Below, in pieces: positions 13,824 through 14,704 of a DNA stretch of 14,704 nucleotides; position 1 is the stretch's first letter, and each line of letters begins with the position of its first letter. The DNA is from Myxococcales bacterium (GTDB lineage Bacteria > Myxococcota > Polyangia > Fen-1088), in NCBI GenBank assembly GCA_003155465.1, contig PMCR01000402.1, positions 1-14,704 on the forward strand. Direction: 5' to 3'. The notes under the pieces are model-generated. The model saw only the letters and a list, made by a program, of their open reading frames with translations, had not been told where the DNA came from and made no database searches. The position numbers and the translations under genes are program-made.

Positions 13824-14315
13824 ATGCTTAGCAAGACCATGCAGGATGCATTCAGCGAGCAAATCAGATACGAGTTTTCATCGGCGTATCTTTACCTTTC
13901 GATGGCGCTGTACTTCGAAGGGCTAAGCCTGCCGGGCTTCGCCAAGTGGATGCGCGTCCAGTTTGCCGAAGAGCAGACCCATGCGATGAAGATGCTCGAC
14001 TACGTGGTCGACCGCGGCGAGACGGTGACCCTGTCCGCCATCGAGAAGCCTGTGTCCGACTTCAAGTCCGCCACCGACGTGTTCGAGCGCACGCTTGCCC
14101 ACGAGCGGAAGGTGACCAGCCTCATCAACAATCTTTACGCCCTGGCCGCCAAGGAAACCGACTACGCGTCCATGGAAATGCTCCAGTGGTTTATCAAGGA
14201 GCAGGTCGAGGAAGAGAAGAACGCCAGCCTGATCCTGGATCAGTTGAAGATGGTGGGCGATAAGGGCTCCAGCCTGGTCATGCTGGACCACCGCATCGGC
14301 AAGCGCGGCGAGTAG
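13824..14315 (+). CDS. ftnA: Bacterial non-heme ferritin
   Basis: Iron-storage protein that oxidises Fe(II) at a diiron centre and deposits it in a 24-subunit shell; cytosolic. From ATG 13824 it has 163 residues, close to the usual 160-170. Ferroxidase ligands are in their expected places: Glu17 (QIRYEFSSAYLY), Glu50 and His53 (AEEQTHAM), Glu94 (AHERK), plus Gln127 and Glu130 (KEQVEEEK), with Tyr24 as the conserved nearby tyrosine. No heme-ligating methionine of the bacterioferritin kind is apparent, and the pattern is FtnA-like. It is preceded by about 180 bases with an inverted repeat and followed after 60 bases by greB. It appears to be an independent transcription unit from the fusion gene upstream; control by iron or oxidative stress is expected for the family but not shown by a recognisable site. 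Confidence 0.95.
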   Translation: MLSKTMQDAFSEQIRYEFSSAYLYLSMALYFEGLSLPGFAKWMRVQFAEEQTHAMKMLDYVVDRGETVTLSAIEKPVSDFKSATDVFERTLAHERKVTSLINNLYALAAKETDYASMEMLQWFIKEQVEEEKNASLILDQLKMVGDKGSSLVMLDHRIGKRGE

Positions 14316-14320
14316 GCCAG

Positions 14321-14350
14321 CGGGCTGGGCGCGCCGTCGCCGCCAGCCCG
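14321..14350. terminator. GC-rich inverted repeat between ferritin and greB
   Basis: CGGGCTGG (14321-14328) pairs with CCAGCCCG (14343-14350), and two more pairs form with a one-base bulge. It follows the ferritin stop by five bases but lacks a T tract, so it is a candidate hairpin or attenuator rather than a proven intrinsic terminator. Confidence 0.3.
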
Positions 14351-14375
14351 GCAACCCCGCCCACCCTGGTTTCCC

Positions 14376-14704
14376 ATGGTGCACGATCCCGACGACCTGC
14401 CCGAGGAAGAGCCGAGTTCGCCACAGGAGAAGAACTACATCACGCCGGCGGGCTACCGGAAACTGGTCGACGAGCTGGAATTCCTACACACCAGCAAGCG
14501 GCCGGAGGTGGTCAGCGCCTTGGCTGACGCTGCCGCCGAGGGCGACCGTTCAGAAAACGCCGAGTACATCTACCGCAAGCGCCAGTTGCGCCAGATTGAC
14601 GCGCGCATGCGCTTCCTTTCCAAACGGCTGGACCATGTCGTCATCGTGGACCCCAAGGAGCGGAAGAGCAGCGACCGGGTGTTCTTCGGGGCCACGGTCA
14701 CGGT
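14376..14704 (+). CDS. greB: Transcription elongation factor GreB (5' part, cut by window edge)
   Basis: Binds the RNA polymerase secondary channel and stimulates cleavage of backtracked transcripts. The 109 residues visible contain an acidic, Pro-rich leader (1-18), then the coiled-coil hairpin domain starting YITPAGYRKL (21-30). The conserved tip is GDRSENAEY (56-64), with the acidic pair Asp57 and Glu60 that coordinates catalytic Mg. RVFFGATV near the edge is the start of the C-terminal FKBP-like domain; VFFGA favours GreB over GreA. ATG at 14376 is the apparent start, giving a leader slightly longer than in Escherichia coli GreB. No obvious Shine-Dalgarno precedes it, so a small change in the start is possible. 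The gene continues beyond the window. Confidence 0.93.
   Translation, partial: MVHDPDDLPEEEPSSPQEKNYITPAGYRKLVDELEFLHTSKRPEVVSALADAAAEGDRSENAEYIYRKRQLRQIDARMRFLSKRLDHVVIVDPKERKSSDRVFFGATVT

Overview
This is a GC-rich window with dense genes and short gaps. It reads like the chromosome of a Myxococcota (Polyangia-like) bacterium or a close deltaproteobacterial relative. The clues are indirect: a lipoprotein cellulase with a Thr-Gly-Gly repeat linker, a small Asp/Ala-rich lipoprotein, a double DUF4388 protein with a very long Pro/Ala linker, and an archaeal-type HMG-CoA synthase. No rRNA, tRNA, CRISPR array, transposase or integrase was seen. The taxonomic call is inference.

Layout. (1) 1-2542, minus strand: an archaeal-type hydroxymethylglutaryl-CoA synthase cut by the left edge, a two-TM DUF116 protein 19 bases upstream of it, and a family 2 glycosyltransferase. 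(2) 2543-2963: a non-coding divergent gap. (3) 2964-4058, plus: a sulfotransferase with a C-terminal coiled coil, whose 3' end overlaps tail-to-tail with a GH5 cellulase lipoprotein on the minus strand (4052-5320). (4) 5547-13642: six plus-strand genes in a row. They are a cyclophilin-type prolyl isomerase lipoprotein, a small acidic lipoprotein, a DUF4388 tail-anchored protein, a CDP-alcohol phosphatidyltransferase, a sugar/alcohol-phosphate nucleotidyltransferase (overlapping by GTGA), and a 1138-residue fusion of a GT2 glycosyltransferase, a GT4 glycosyltransferase and a radical SAM/SPASM domain. (5) 13824-14704: a ferritin and the 5' part of greB.

How the genes may work together. The strongest candidate for something new is 8598-13642. 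A CTP-dependent activating enzyme and a membrane CDP-alcohol transferase together form a complete polar-headgroup module. Directly behind them, with a strong Shine-Dalgarno, is one polypeptide holding two glycosyltransferases and a radical SAM enzyme with one apparent auxiliary Fe-S site. My inference is a pathway that builds a glycosylated envelope lipid or polysaccharide and modifies the sugar or aglycone by radical chemistry. The separate GT2 enzyme and the sulfotransferase 6-8 kb away would suit the same envelope-glycan theme, but the link is only proximity. The remaining genes (ferritin, greB, prolyl isomerase, HMG-CoA synthase) look like ordinary housekeeping or stress functions.
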